A stretch of DNA of 64,000 nt from Sphingobacterium faecale (GTDB lineage Bacteria > Bacteroidota > Bacteroidia > Sphingobacteriales > Sphingobacteriaceae), in contig NZ_JAERTY010000002.1 in the NCBI RefSeq assembly GCF_016746095.1, forward strand, positions 1 to 64,000, given 5' to 3'. This document shows, piece by piece, positions 21,056 to 31,500 of this stretch. Below the pieces are notes generated by a model, which ran no database searches, was not told the origin of the DNA, and was given only the letters and a program-made list of their open reading frames with translations. The position numbers and the translations under genes were made by a program. How positions within the stretch are numbered: position 1 is the stretch's first letter; every line of letters starts with the position of its first letter.

Positions 21056-21085
21056 CAAACCTAAGGAAAATCTGCAAATCTGCAA
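21056..21085 (-). promoter_or_regulatory. Putative dacB promoter using a tandem repeat as -33 element
   Basis: On the minus strand: TTG (21085-21083), a 19-nt spacer, then TAGGTTTG (21063-21056), 20 bp before the start codon. The TTG is part of a tandem 8-bp repeat, so copy number could change promoter choice. Confidence 0.5.
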
Positions 21086-21092
21086 ATCTGGA
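21069..21092. repeat. Tandem 8-bp repeat, three copies
   Basis: AATCTGCA, AATCTGCA, AATCTGGA in direct succession between divergent dacB and pepP. The last copy also pairs as AATCTG (21085-21090) with CAGATT (21099-21104). Confidence 0.7.
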
Positions 21093-21173
21093 AATAGGCA
21101 GATTCACATATTCGCAAATTAGCGTAAAAAAAAAGAAATCGCTAACTTGCAGGAGATATTTAGTTATAAAAAT

Positions 21174-22949
21174 ATGTCACATTTAGAAAGATTAACCAAG
21201 GTCCGTGGTTTAATGAAGGAGCAAGGAATTGATGCGTATATTATTCCTTCATCGGATCCTCATATTAGTGAATACCTCCCTGAGCGTTATAAATGTATCG
21301 AGTGGACATCGGGTTTCAGTGGGTCTGCAGGTACCTTAGTGATTACTCCAGATTTTGCTGGATTATGGACAGATGCCCGTTATTTCGTTCAAGCTGCAGA
21401 ACAACTTGCAGGAACCGGGTTTGAGCTGGTAAAGCTCAAGGTGCAGGCAGCTGCAGAGTATGTGGAGTGGTTGGATCAACGACTTGAAAAAGGAGCGAAA
21501 GTTGCCTTCGATGGTAATCTTGCATCCTTGCTTGTCGCACAAACAGTCAAGAACAGTTTGGAACCCAGAGGTATTGTGGTAGATGGACATGTGGATTTGC
21601 TAGGGGCGATATGGGAGGGCAGACCTGCTTTGCCACAAGTAAAAGCCTATCTGTTAGATGAAGCAACAACAGGTCAGCGTACGGGTTCCAAGTTGGGAGA
21701 GGTCCGGAAGGCTCTGCAAAAGTATCGTGTGGAAGGACATTTTATATCTTCACTGGATGATTTAGCTTGGTTACTTAATATTAGAGGTCAGGATGTTCCG
21801 TGTAATCCAGTTGTACTGGGCTTTGTATATGTGACGCAGGATGAAGCAATTCTCTTTGTTGGATCCTCAAAACTGGACAAAGAGGCGATTGCTGAATTAG
21901 AGCGCGAGGGGGTGCGTATATTGGACTATGCGAATGTCTTCGCTTTTGTGAAAGATATATCGATCAGCAGTATTCTCATTGACCCGAAACGGACTTGTTT
22001 TGCGATATATGACAGTATTCCAGCAGCAGTGAAGATTGTCGAGCGTATCAACCCATCGACGAGCTTGAAAACAATTAAAAATAAAACCGAAGTAGCTCAT
22101 GTACGCAATACCATGGTCAATGATGGGGTAGCTATGACTCGGTTTTTTAAGTGGTTGGAAGAAACTCTAGGTAAAGAAGAATTATCGGAGATCTCTATAG
22201 CGGAAAAATTACAGGGTTTTAGGGCAGAACAGCCTGGATTTGTTGATGTCAGTTTTAATACCATTGCTGGTTATTTGGACCACGGTGCATTACCGCATTA
22301 TCATGCTACGGAGACTAGTAATTATGCATTAAAGCCTTCAGGTCTGTTGTTGGTGGATTCGGGAGGACAGTACAAAACCGGGACTACCGATATTACGCGT
22401 GTGGTTTCATTAGGAGATATTACACAAGAAGAAAAGGAAGACTATACAATCGTATTGAAAGGTACGATTGAAGGGAGTCAGGCGATATACCCACAAAATA
22501 CACGAGGTTATCAGATTGATGCGATCACGAGACGTCCTATATGGGAAACACTGCGTAATTACGGGCATGGTACAGGACACGGGGTGGGGTTCTTTTTGAA
22601 TGTACATGAGGGACCACAGGTCATCAATCCTACAAATGTCGATATCCCTTTGGAGGAAGGAATGATTACCTCTATCGAACCTGGATTATACCGGGAAGGT
22701 AAACATGGTATCCGTATCGAGAATCTAGTGTTATCAACAAATTACAAGAGTTCTCAATTTGGCGATTTTATGAATTTCGAAACCTTGACTATTTGTTATA
22801 TTGCGACGGATCTAGTCGAAAAAAGCCTGTTGCTGCAAAGCCATATCGATTGGCTTAATAGCTACAACCAATGGGTGTACGAAAAAGTATCTCCGCTATT
22901 GACAGAGGACGAAGCTAGATGGCTGAAAGGTAAAACCCAAGCGATTTAA
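21174..22949 (+). CDS. pepP: Xaa-Pro aminopeptidase (M24B)
   Basis: 591 residues from the chosen ATG. Removes the N-terminal residue from peptides with proline in position two; cytoplasmic, di-metal. Two creatinase-like N-terminal domains (LVITPDFAGLWTDARYFVQA; LLNIRGQDVPCNP) precede the M24 pita-bread domain with metal-ligand segments LLVDSGGQYKTGTTDITR, NYGHGTGHGVGFFLNVHEGP and ITSIEPGLYREGKHGIRIEN. The frame could begin at TTG 21147, but that codon falls inside a -7-like box (TAACTTGC, 21143-21150), so ATG 21174 is preferred. Long three-domain form, like eukaryotic XPNPEP1. Confidence 0.94.
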   Translation: MSHLERLTKVRGLMKEQGIDAYIIPSSDPHISEYLPERYKCIEWTSGFSGSAGTLVITPDFAGLWTDARYFVQAAEQLAGTGFELVKLKVQAAAEYVEWLDQRLEKGAKVAFDGNLASLLVAQTVKNSLEPRGIVVDGHVDLLGAIWEGRPALPQVKAYLLDEATTGQRTGSKLGEVRKALQKYRVEGHFISSLDDLAWLLNIRGQDVPCNPVVLGFVYVTQDEAILFVGSSKLDKEAIAELEREGVRILDYANVFAFVKDISISSILIDPKRTCFAIYDSIPAAVKIVERINPSTSLKTIKNKTEVAHVRNTMVNDGVAMTRFFKWLEETLGKEELSEISIAEKLQGFRAEQPGFVDVSFNTIAGYLDHGALPHYHATETSNYALKPSGLLLVDSGGQYKTGTTDITRVVSLGDITQEEKEDYTIVLKGTIEGSQAIYPQNTRGYQIDAITRRPIWETLRNYGHGTGHGVGFFLNVHEGPQVINPTNVDIPLEEGMITSIEPGLYREGKHGIRIENLVLSTNYKSSQFGDFMNFETLTICYIATDLVEKSLLLQSHIDWLNSYNQWVYEKVSPLLTEDEARWLKGKTQAI

Positions 22950-22961
22950 ATATTACGATAG

Positions 22962-22990
22962 AAGGTTGCCTTTGCAAGGTAACCTTTTGT
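22962..22990 (+). terminator. Terminator after pepP
   Basis: An 11-bp stem with one G-T pair (AAGGTTGCCTT at 22962-22972, AAGGTAACCTT at 22976-22986), a 3-nt loop and a short T stretch, 13 bp after the pepP stop. Confidence 0.6.
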
Positions 22991-23025
22991 CAATCTTTGA
23001 AATAACTCTTATTTAGCATAAATAG

Positions 23026-24015
23026 ATGAATTCACGAAGAAGGTTTTTACGTAAAATAGGCGTAGGGTCACTGGCTCTAGGTTTGGATCCTAATTTGTCA
23101 AAAGGGATGTCATTAGAGAAAGTGAATAAGCCAGTGGTGCTATCGACATGGGATTTTGGTCTAAAGGCCAATGCGGGGGCGTGGGAAGTGCTTGCTGCGG
23201 GAGGACGTGCATTGGATGCGGTCGAACAGGGAGTACGGCTGACAGAAGCTGATCCTAGCGAGCGTAGTGTGGGGTATGGAGGCCGTCCCGATAGAGATGG
23301 CAAGGTGACACTGGATGCCTGTATCATGGATGAATATGCAGGAATAGGTTCTGTAGCAGCGCTGGAACATATTAAACACCCCATATCTGTCGCTAGGGCG
23401 GTGATGGAGAAAACTCCTCACGTGATGTTGGTCGGGGATGGAGCCTTACAATTTGCGAAAGAACAAGGCTTTCCAGAAGAAAATCTGTTGACATCTGAAT
23501 CGGAAAAAGAATGGCGCGAATGGCTAAAAACGGCCAAATATGAACCGGTGGTCAATATTGAAAATCATGATACGATTGGTATGATTGCGCTAGATAGCCG
23601 TGGTAACCTTTCTGGTGCGTGTACGACGAGTGGTATGGCTTTCAAGATGCATGGTCGTGTAGGGGATTCTCCCATTATAGGATCTGGTCTTTATGTTGAC
23701 AATGAAATCGGTGCAGCTACGGCTACAGGGCATGGCGAAGAGGTGATCCGGACTGTCGGAAGTCATTTAGTGGTCGAACTGATGCGTCAAGGACATACTC
23801 CTCAAGCAGCTTGTGAAGAAGCGGTAAAGCGGATCGTTAAATTTACCCATAATCGAAAGAAGACGCTGGATAATATACAGGTCGGTTTTATCGCCCTGAA
23901 TAAAAGGGGAGAATATGGCGCCTATTGTATCCATGGTGGGTTTAATTATGCAAAGTATGACTTTAAAGGCAATGAACTTATTGTCTCCAACTCTTATCTA
24001 AAAACGGATGGCTAA
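23026..24015 (+). CDS. Glycosylasparaginase (N4-(beta-N-acetylglucosaminyl)-L-asparaginase)
   Basis: 329 residues. Cleaves the GlcNAc-Asn bond left when N-glycoproteins are degraded. The chain closely resembles the crystallised Elizabethkingia (Flavobacterium) meningosepticum enzyme, with shared stretches such as SVGYGGRPDRDGKVTLDACI and HGRVGDSPIIGSGLYVDNEI. The autoproteolysis site is HD|T183 in NIENHDTIGMIALD, giving alpha and beta subunits with Thr183 as nucleophile. The N-terminus SRRRFLRKIGVGSLALGL is a twin-arginine signal, so the protein is probably exported folded. The stop overlaps the cutC start by 8 nt. Downstream on the other strand is a fucosidase/SusCD operon, suggesting a joint role in N-glycan use (inference). 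Confidence 0.96.
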   Translation: MNSRRRFLRKIGVGSLALGLDPNLSKGMSLEKVNKPVVLSTWDFGLKANAGAWEVLAAGGRALDAVEQGVRLTEADPSERSVGYGGRPDRDGKVTLDACIMDEYAGIGSVAALEHIKHPISVARAVMEKTPHVMLVGDGALQFAKEQGFPEENLLTSESEKEWREWLKTAKYEPVVNIENHDTIGMIALDSRGNLSGACTTSGMAFKMHGRVGDSPIIGSGLYVDNEIGAATATGHGEEVIRTVGSHLVVELMRQGHTPQAACEEAVKRIVKFTHNRKKTLDNIQVGFIALNKRGEYGAYCIHGGFNYAKYDFKGNELIVSNSYLKTDG

Positions 24016-24676
24016 AATAGAAATTGCAAGTTTCAATCGTAGGGCGGCATTGATTGCACAAGAAAACGGGGCAGATCGTATCGAGTTTTGTGCAGGTATG
24101 GAGGTCGGCGGCACTACCCCAGATATCGACGATGTTATCACACTTCGTAAAGAACTTGATATCGATCTGAATGTTATGATACGTCCACGAGGAGGAGATT
24201 TTGTCTACAGTGCGGACGAGTTTGAGCAGATGAAAAGAGCTTTGATTCGCCTGAAGGAGCAGCACGTTGATGGTTTTGTTTTTGGTATATTGAATAGGGA
24301 TAACACGATGAATAAGGACCAGAATAAAGAACTGGTCGAGTTGGCTTCCCCGTTGCCTTGTACGTTTCATCGTGCGTTTGATGATGTCGTAGATATGGAT
24401 GTTGCTTTGGAGGATGTTATTTCTTGTGGTTTTACTACGATCCTGACCTCTGGATGCGAACCTGATGTGATGATGGGATTGACCAATCTCAAGCATCTTG
24501 TGCATAGGGCTGAAGGACGTATTGTCATCATGCCAGGAGGAGGCCTCCGCTCGACGAATGTGGAACAGGTTTTACGTGAAACGGCTGCCGTATATTTTCA
24601 CTCGTCGGCAATCACTGATGGTGGAAATACAGCCGTCGCTCAAGAAGTGAGAGAGCTTAAAGAGAAGGTTTCTTAA
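24008..24676 (+). CDS. cutC: CutC family protein
   Basis: 222 residues forming the CutC TIM-barrel. Motifs include NGADRIEFCAGMEVGGTTPD, VMIRPRGGDFVYSADEFEQM, DGFVFGILNRD, CTFHRAFDDV, ILTSGCEPD and IMPGGGLRSTNV. The family was named for copper homeostasis, but its biochemical activity is poorly defined, so a copper role here is uncertain. The start codon overlaps the glycosylasparaginase end by 8 nt, indicating translational coupling. That linkage to a glycan enzyme may be a better clue to its function than the name. Confidence 0.92.
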   Translation: MAKIEIASFNRRAALIAQENGADRIEFCAGMEVGGTTPDIDDVITLRKELDIDLNVMIRPRGGDFVYSADEFEQMKRALIRLKEQHVDGFVFGILNRDNTMNKDQNKELVELASPLPCTFHRAFDDVVDMDVALEDVISCGFTTILTSGCEPDVMMGLTNLKHLVHRAEGRIVIMPGGGLRSTNVEQVLRETAAVYFHSSAITDGGNTAVAQEVRELKEKVS

Positions 24677-24690
24677 TACCTTCTCTTTCG
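24661..24690. terminator. Shared terminator between cutC and the fucosidase gene
   Basis: Perfect 9-bp stem AGAGAAGGT (24661-24669) / ACCTTCTCT (24678-24686), flanked by T-rich DNA on the plus strand. It spans the cutC stop codon and can serve both convergent transcripts. Confidence 0.55.
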
Positions 24691-24692
24691 CT

Positions 24693-26483
24693 TTATTTGT
24701 TGATCCATATCCTATTAAACCAAAACTCATCCATTCCTTCATTGGTGAGTTCAATAGTATAGGTCCCTTTTTGGGCGAAGGAAATCTGACCTATCCGTCG
24801 ATCGGTAAACTCCGGATTGTAATTGTTCTCATTCGGCTCGGCCACCATCAGCGAGTTTGGTTCTAATAGTCCTTTAGTTGTTTTTTTATCTACTGTAATG
24901 CTGATCTTTTTATCTGTTTTGAGCGGATTGTAGGCCGATAGGTCAAAATTGTATAAGCCTGGTTCAGCAATATATACTGCCCATCTGATCTTCTTTGTCC
25001 CATCAAGTTTGATACGGTTAGGCTGTTTTCCATCATATTTTTCATAGGCTATTCCTTTGTCCTGATGATTAGTTGTGGTGAGAGCAAGACCTCCAAAAGT
25101 CGATTCCGCAACAATATCGCTATCTATAGTGGGGGATTGGTCGTATTTTAGTATGATATTGGAAACGTGGTTGTCTGGCTCTACACCATTTAGCTCGATA
25201 TGCAATAACGGTCCGTCAGACTTAAATGAAAGTTTTCTTTTTGTTATGCCTCGCATGAGGTAGACTTCTTGTGGCGCAGTTTTGATTCCTGAGATGCGTA
25301 AGGTTTGATCCAATGGCCAGTTGAAGACCTGGGCATATACAAAAGTAGAGCTGCCCTCTTGCCTAGTTGTGAGGTATCCCCAATCATGCTGTTCCGCTCG
25401 GAGCGGAAGTCCAGTGGCTCCATAGACACTATTGCCATAGACTTTGAGCCAATCTCCTACCTCATGGAGACGTTGTGTACTTTCATATGGAACTTTGCCA
25501 TCTGCTCTAGGGCCTATATTGAGTGTGAGACCTCCATTAAGGCTCACGTTGGAGATCAAAGAGTGAAATAATTGAGAGGTCGATTTCCATTCATTCTCTT
25601 GTCCGTTATAACCCCAAGAGTGTGCAATTGTAGCGGGCGTCTCCCAAGGGTGATCTATGTAGGTACTGCCAAATTGATTGTCGCCGAAAGTTTCAAAATC
25701 AACATTTTTTTCGTCCGTGGGGAGTCCGAGTCTTGAATTGATGAGACAGTGGGGCTGTAAGCGGCGTATGAGCTCGACAACTTGTAGCAACTGTTCTTTC
25801 TTAATGATAGATTTTTGATAAGGAATCCACATGTCAAACCACATCAGTGCGATATCGCCATAGTCGGTCAACAGTTCTGTAAGTTGAGGGATTACCTTTT
25901 CTTGCCAATACTGGTTAAATTGGGCATCGCTTACATGACCTTGCAGTTCTTGGTTGTGATCCCAGGCGTAAGGATGCTCCCAGTCGATCCAATGCGAATA
26001 GTAAAACCCCAGTTTCATACCGTGTTTGCGACAGGCATCTGCTAGTTCTTTTATGATGTCCCTATTAGAGCCAGCTAGGTGAGGTAGGGAGTAATCTCCT
26101 ATTTTTGTATCCCATATAGCTACGCCGTCATGGTGTTTACTGGTCATGATAATGTATTTCATGCCGGCTTCTTTTGCAAGAATTACCCATTCCTCAGGGT
26201 TTATTTTGTTCCAATCAAAGCGCTTCGACAATTCGCCATACTCTTCTTTCGAGATACGGTTGCGGTACCTTATCCATTCCGCATAGTTGTTGAGGTAACG
26301 CAGTTTTTCCCCTTTCCAAAGCCCTTCAGCAGCACTGTATAGTCCCCAATGGATAAACATCCCGTATCTTGCCTCTTGAAACCATTGGGCTTTCGCAGAA
26401 GAAGACTGAGCGGATACTTGTAGGTAGGATACTATGGACAGACAAATGAGTACAAAGGACTTCAATAAATTGGAACGAATCAT
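24693..26483 (-). CDS. Alpha-L-fucosidase, GH29
   Basis: 596 residues with a signal peptide (cleavage near VSAQ-SSS). Removes terminal alpha-L-fucose by a retaining mechanism. Family signatures are WFQEARYGMFIHWGLYS (34-50), the SKHHDG motif (115-120), LGFYYSHWIDWEHPYAW, and the nucleophile region IALMWFDMW with D217 as likely nucleophile. The 260-residue C-terminal part is beta-rich, probably a carbohydrate-binding or sandwich module. Last gene of the SusCD operon, 120 bp after susD behind a strong hairpin. Together with glycosylasparaginase next door it suggests fucosylated glycan as substrate. Confidence 0.95.
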   Translation of the reverse strand: MIRSNLLKSFVLICLSIVSYLQVSAQSSSAKAQWFQEARYGMFIHWGLYSAAEGLWKGEKLRYLNNYAEWIRYRNRISKEEYGELSKRFDWNKINPEEWVILAKEAGMKYIIMTSKHHDGVAIWDTKIGDYSLPHLAGSNRDIIKELADACRKHGMKLGFYYSHWIDWEHPYAWDHNQELQGHVSDAQFNQYWQEKVIPQLTELLTDYGDIALMWFDMWIPYQKSIIKKEQLLQVVELIRRLQPHCLINSRLGLPTDEKNVDFETFGDNQFGSTYIDHPWETPATIAHSWGYNGQENEWKSTSQLFHSLISNVSLNGGLTLNIGPRADGKVPYESTQRLHEVGDWLKVYGNSVYGATGLPLRAEQHDWGYLTTRQEGSSTFVYAQVFNWPLDQTLRISGIKTAPQEVYLMRGITKRKLSFKSDGPLLHIELNGVEPDNHVSNIILKYDQSPTIDSDIVAESTFGGLALTTTNHQDKGIAYEKYDGKQPNRIKLDGTKKIRWAVYIAEPGLYNFDLSAYNPLKTDKKISITVDKKTTKGLLEPNSLMVAEPNENNYNPEFTDRRIGQISFAQKGTYTIELTNEGMDEFWFNRIWINK

Positions 26484-26561
26484 AATGCTGTGTTTTTGTG
26501 GTCTAACAAGATACTAAAAATGAATTTTTATCAAGAAATATAGGTTGATATAGAATATAAA

Positions 26562-26588
26562 ATCCCCGTTGCGGTGAGCAACGGGGAT
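26562..26588 (-). terminator. Strong hairpin between susD and the fucosidase gene
   Basis: Perfect 11-bp GC-rich stem (ATCCCCGTTGC at 26562-26572, GCAACGGGGAT at 26578-26588) with a 5-nt loop. The downstream T-run on the minus strand is poor (TTTATATT), so it may be a partial terminator or an mRNA-stabilising 3' end that sets SusCD above fucosidase expression. Confidence 0.6.
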
Positions 26589-26603
26589 AGGGTGTTAGTG
26601 GGA

Positions 26604-28502
26604 TTAGTTTTGTTTAGCCCACCAAAGTGGGGTTAATACTTTGTCACTGCCACCTAATAATGTAACAGCTTCTTGATATCCTGTTGGATCAGAATCTCTC
26701 AAAGAAGAAGGAAATGGCAGTCGCTGCGGAAAGAACTTGATATTACTTGTTAAAAAGTTGCCTGAATTAAGATCAGGTAAATTTGGTAATGCATTTTCAA
26801 TAGCTGGATTTTCATAGAATGGTAAACCTAACCGTCTTTGATCATTCCAGGATTCTAATGGTAGCCAAGGTAAATTGGCAATAAATTTCTGAGTAATAAT
26901 CTTAGTCAATATATCGTTACGTACGGAACCACTTTTGTAAAGTGAATTGACGGGGTATTTGATGCTAACTGTTCCGGCTGTTTGAGTGTACCCGTCGATG
27001 AAGTTCATTGTGTGTTCATTACCAGGTTCGGTCGTATGAGAGAAACTTACAGAGGTGCCAACTCTATTATAATCTGTTGAACTCAGGTAATCAGAGGCAA
27101 ATTGACCTACTCCCCAATAATCAAAGTTCGCTTTGATACCATCTTCATAAGCAGTTTGTGTAGAAGTTCCTGTAGTCCATCCTTTTAGGGAGGCTTCCGC
27201 TAAAAGGAAGTAGGTTTCCCAGTTTGCAAAGAAGATACGACTATTTGAGCTTTTTCTGAATTGATTAGCTAATGCAGGCACTTTACCCACAAGAGTACTG
27301 CGTAGTCTATTGTTAGTGCCCTTAGCGGCCCAATCCCCCAAAGCAAAAGCATTCCAGGTAAATTTGGTATGCACAGGGATTTTACTATTCGCCGTTACTA
27401 GCGTGTCTACTGTTTTTTTGGAGTCATCGCCATTCACAAAGAAATTTTGGTTATTGATGTCGCCTGGGATAAAGAAAGCTTTTAATGCACGAGGGTCTAT
27501 TTTATTTGGTAATCCGTCTAACCAGTATCCAGCAGAGGGGTCGTTGGTCATAGAAGTAAAATGGTCAGCATATCGTTTTCCTATATAGTTCTCCGCTTTG
27601 ATGGATGATTTTAGGGAATCAGCTACTTGTCTTTCTGTTTTTATGCCGCCTAATCCCAAATAGAGATTGTTTAATGTGGACGAAAGTGCTTGGTAGTTCC
27701 ATGAACGGCTGGTAACGCCTGCTAAAGGATCCCAACCGTCTTTTTCTGCAACAGTGAAATTATCTTCTGTAGTTATGATGTATTGTTTTGTCTCTACTGC
27801 AGCCTCAAACTCCGTTTTAGCCTTTTGTGCGTCCACTTCGGATAGTCGCATGGCTAGTCGCATACGCATAGAGTTGGCGTATTTTATCCATTTTTCGTGG
27901 TTAAATTTATAGGCTCGATCAAATTTAGCAATGTCGTCTGGAATTTTAACGCTAGGATCGATTTTAGAGACAGCGTCTTTTAGTTCTTCAAATAGATAAT
28001 AGTAGACATCTTTTACAGAGCGGTATTTCGGATTTTCCCCTAAAGCGTATTCAATTGGCATCGGGCCAAAATTGTCAGCCACTTCGCTGATCAAGTAGGC
28101 TCTCCATATACGGGAGATTTGTAAAATATTACTGGTGTATTCGTTGGCCGATCCTGCCTTAATTTCATTGGTAGCAATTTCGATCCCTTTTGTAGCATTT
28201 TTTATCCATTCTGCTGAATATCTGTAATAGTCTTTCGACCAATCATCATTAGCTGTCCCCGTCGCGAGGCCATTGGTCATGTGTTGCCTTCCTGTAGTTT
28301 TCCAGTCCAATACAAATATCCGCTCTCCTATGTGAGGGTCCTGTTGAGCTCCTGTAAGCGAGTTGTTGAAGAAAAACTCAATCTTTACTTGATTGTCATT
28401 ACCCTTAAGCGGGTTCACATTCATGTCATCAAACTTAGAACATGAACTCGCAACTCCCCCTAAGAGGAGTACAAGACTTATTTTTGATATGATAGTTTTC
28501 AT
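26604..28502 (-). CDS. SusD/RagB-family nutrient-binding outer-membrane lipoprotein
   Basis: 632 residues. The N-terminus has a lipoprotein signal with lipobox ending at Cys21 (GVASS-C). SusD proteins form the hinged lid over a SusC transporter on the cell surface and bind the incoming glycan or peptide. The FDDMNVNP start, the early TPR-like helical half (YLISEVADNFGPMPIEYALG, KWIKYANSMRMRLAMRLSEVD) and the C-terminal LPWLPLESWNDQRRLGLPFYENP are typical of the SusD-like_2 group. It follows susC by 19 bp, forming an obligate pair. Confidence 0.95.
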   Translation of the reverse strand: MKTIISKISLVLLLGGVASSCSKFDDMNVNPLKGNDNQVKIEFFFNNSLTGAQQDPHIGERIFVLDWKTTGRQHMTNGLATGTANDDWSKDYYRYSAEWIKNATKGIEIATNEIKAGSANEYTSNILQISRIWRAYLISEVADNFGPMPIEYALGENPKYRSVKDVYYYLFEELKDAVSKIDPSVKIPDDIAKFDRAYKFNHEKWIKYANSMRMRLAMRLSEVDAQKAKTEFEAAVETKQYIITTEDNFTVAEKDGWDPLAGVTSRSWNYQALSSTLNNLYLGLGGIKTERQVADSLKSSIKAENYIGKRYADHFTSMTNDPSAGYWLDGLPNKIDPRALKAFFIPGDINNQNFFVNGDDSKKTVDTLVTANSKIPVHTKFTWNAFALGDWAAKGTNNRLRSTLVGKVPALANQFRKSSNSRIFFANWETYFLLAEASLKGWTTGTSTQTAYEDGIKANFDYWGVGQFASDYLSSTDYNRVGTSVSFSHTTEPGNEHTMNFIDGYTQTAGTVSIKYPVNSLYKSGSVRNDILTKIITQKFIANLPWLPLESWNDQRRLGLPFYENPAIENALPNLPDLNSGNFLTSNIKFFPQRLPFPSSLRDSDPTGYQEAVTLLGGSDKVLTPLWWAKQN

Positions 28503-28521
28503 TGTTTTCTTTTTTGCTTGA

Positions 28522-31500
28522 TTAAAATCCTAACGTTAAATTGAGAAAGAATGATCTAGAGGTGGGAGTTGAAAAATTCTCGAAACCTGTCGCATTCGAA
28601 TTGATTGCGAAGACCGATTCTGGATCTATACCATTTGCATAGCTTTTAATCATCCAAACATTGTTAGCTGTAAAACTTACCTTGGCACGTTGTACAATAC
28701 TGCTACCTAAAATGTTTTTTGGAAAGTTATAGCTCAACGTTACATTTCTCAAACGGATGTTGGTTGCATCATATACATTTTGCTCCGTAATACCATAGTT
28801 TCCTGAAGTAGAGGTTACTTGTGCCCAATACAGTTGCGGTGTAGTCTGTTGTGTGTTTTTTGCATAAGAGCCATTGGATTTTACTACTCCGTCAACAACG
28901 AAAGGTGCGCGTTCGCCATTTGGGGCTGTGATAGCTGCGTTACCATTAGCTTGGAGGTTAAGGTTAGTTCCTGAAAAGAATTCTCCACCAAATCTTCCGT
29001 CTACCAAAAAGCTAAGACCAAAGCTCTTATAAGCAAAGCTATTATTCCAGCCTACAAGGGCTTTTGGAGCTTGATTTCCCAACTTGTGAAGATCATCAGC
29101 TGCTTGAGGTACTCCGTTTCCATTTAATATCAACTGTCCATTGAACTCGCTGTCCGCATCCTCGACTCTTAAAAATTTGGTGCCATAAATATCGCCATAT
29201 AGACCTCCTTCAAGAGCTCTGATAGAGACATTGTCGTATGATCCCAACGGATACATGTCTGCGCCTTCGATAAGGCTGATTATTTTATTTTTGTTTGTCG
29301 AAAAATTAACACTTGAATTCCAAGTCAACTTATCAGCGTTCGTTAGTATCCTGCCATCTAATACGACCTCGAATCCAGAGTTTTGGATATTACCAGCATT
29401 GATTTTTTCATATTCATAACCACTGTATGGATTCATCGGTAAATCAATTAACTGATTTGTCGCATTTGTTTTATACCAAGCGAAATCTAAACCTAATCTG
29501 CTGTTAAATAATCGTGTGTCGAAACCAAACTCAACAGTTCTGATAAGTTCACTGAGTACATCGGGGTTAAACTTAGTTTTACCCATTCCAGCAGTTGTGT
29601 TTCCGTTAGGATCCTTTCCAATATCATATACATTGTATAATTGAAAGGCAGGTAGGTCGTTTCCAACTTCAGCATAAGAACCTCGTAGTTTAGCAAAAGA
29701 TAACCATTGAGGTAATATTCCTCCTGTTTTTGTGATCATGTCAGAGATAACCCACGATCCACTAACGGATGGATAGAAGAAAGATCTGTTGTTTAAACCT
29801 AGTGCCGACGACCAATCGTTTCGCCCAGTTACGTTCAGGAATATGTAATTATCGTAGTTAATCTCTGCAGTAGCATACAACGAATTTATTTGTTTACGCA
29901 GTAAGCTCTGTTCGATCGTAGGGAACGATTTGCTATTATTGATGTAGAACAAATTAGGTACTTGAAGCTCACCGGTATTAGCATCAATGCCTGCAGATTT
30001 GGTTTTCATAATCTGTCCAAAAATAGATGCTGCTCCGCCCCATTTTCCAAATAGGTCATCTTTACGGGCATTTATCGCTAAAGTGAAGTTGTTTTCAAAA
30101 AAAGTATTCTTTCCTAACACATAGCTTCCTCCTGTGATCAGCGGACTCCCGCCGTAGGTTTTAGTTTCGTAATTGGTGGTATATTGGTCTCGGCCAAATC
30201 TAGCTTCAGTATCCAGCCAATCATTGAATTTGTATTTAATGTTTCCATTCATAATAAAGCGATCTCGGATATCATTATTCAAACGGTATTTTTCGAGCCA
30301 GTAAGGATTTATAGTTTTATTTTCCGATGTCCCATACCAGGCCATATCGCCTACTGCATTCAATGGATTTTTGAAATCTAAGATGTTTATGGAACGAGGC
30401 ATCGTGAATAGGGTGCTGTACACGTTGGAATCATTATGTCCAGAAACAGGCCTGTTTTTAGCATTAATATTCATGTATTGCACTTTCACATCCGTTGTCC
30501 AACGCTTGTCGGGACCGAACGATGAAGTGACTTTTGTCATCAGGTTTAGCCGTTCTAAAGAAGATCCTGGAATTTTGCTTTGATCGTTTAGATAGGTTGC
30601 TGAAGAATAAATGTTAGTTTCACCGAGTTGCTGTTGGAAAGCTAGGTTCTGTGTGTGATTTACGCCCGTATTGAAGTAAGAGCCAATGTTGTCATAGGCT
30701 TTCCCAGAGATATTTTCTCCCCAGCTGTTGGTCATTGTTGGGTTGTAGACGCCATCTTTTCCCTGTCCGAAATTATTCTGAAGCTCGGGAGTCATGAATA
30801 TGGTTTCGAGACCAAGGGTTGAAGAATAAGTGATACCAGCGCCACTCTGAGCTTTTCCAGATTTGGTAGTGATAATAATTGCTCCATTACCGGCTCTTGA
30901 ACCGTAGAGTGCAGAAGCAGCCCCACCTTTGAGGACAGACATACTTTCGATATCATCGGGATTGATGTCGCCTAATCCCCCGCCCATATCGGTTGCGGGA
31001 TTCCAGATATCATTGTTCTTGTCGCCATTACCTTTTATTCCACCAAGGAAATTGTTCATCGGTACGCCATCTACAATTATTAAAGGTTGGTTGTCTCCAG
31101 TAAGAGAGTTGTTGCCCCGAAGTGTAATTTTGGTAGAAGACGCTGGACCTGCTGAGCCCTTTATGATTTGAAGCCCAGAAACTTTACCTACCAAAGCGTT
31201 GGCAATATTTGTTTCCTTTGCATCAACAAGTTGATCTCCTTTGACATCTTGAAAAGAATAACCTAAAGTTTTCTTTTCTCTCTTGATTCCCATTGCTGTG
31301 ACAACAACCTCATCTAAAGATCCTTCTTGGTTTACTAAAAACACATTAATCGTTTTAGCTGATGAGGCGATAATTTCCTGTGTGGCGTAGCCAATCATGG
31401 AAAAACGTAATGTTTGGCCCGTTTCTACTTGGATAGCATACGCTCCTTGGCTATCCGACTGTGTCGCTTTGTTGGTGCCCTTTATGGAGATGCTTACTCC

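Noticed and set aside
21069..21104. Insertion-sequence end or CRISPR relic upstream of pepP
   Set aside because: Only three 8-bp copies, no target duplication and no transposase fragments; a simple tandem repeat suffices.
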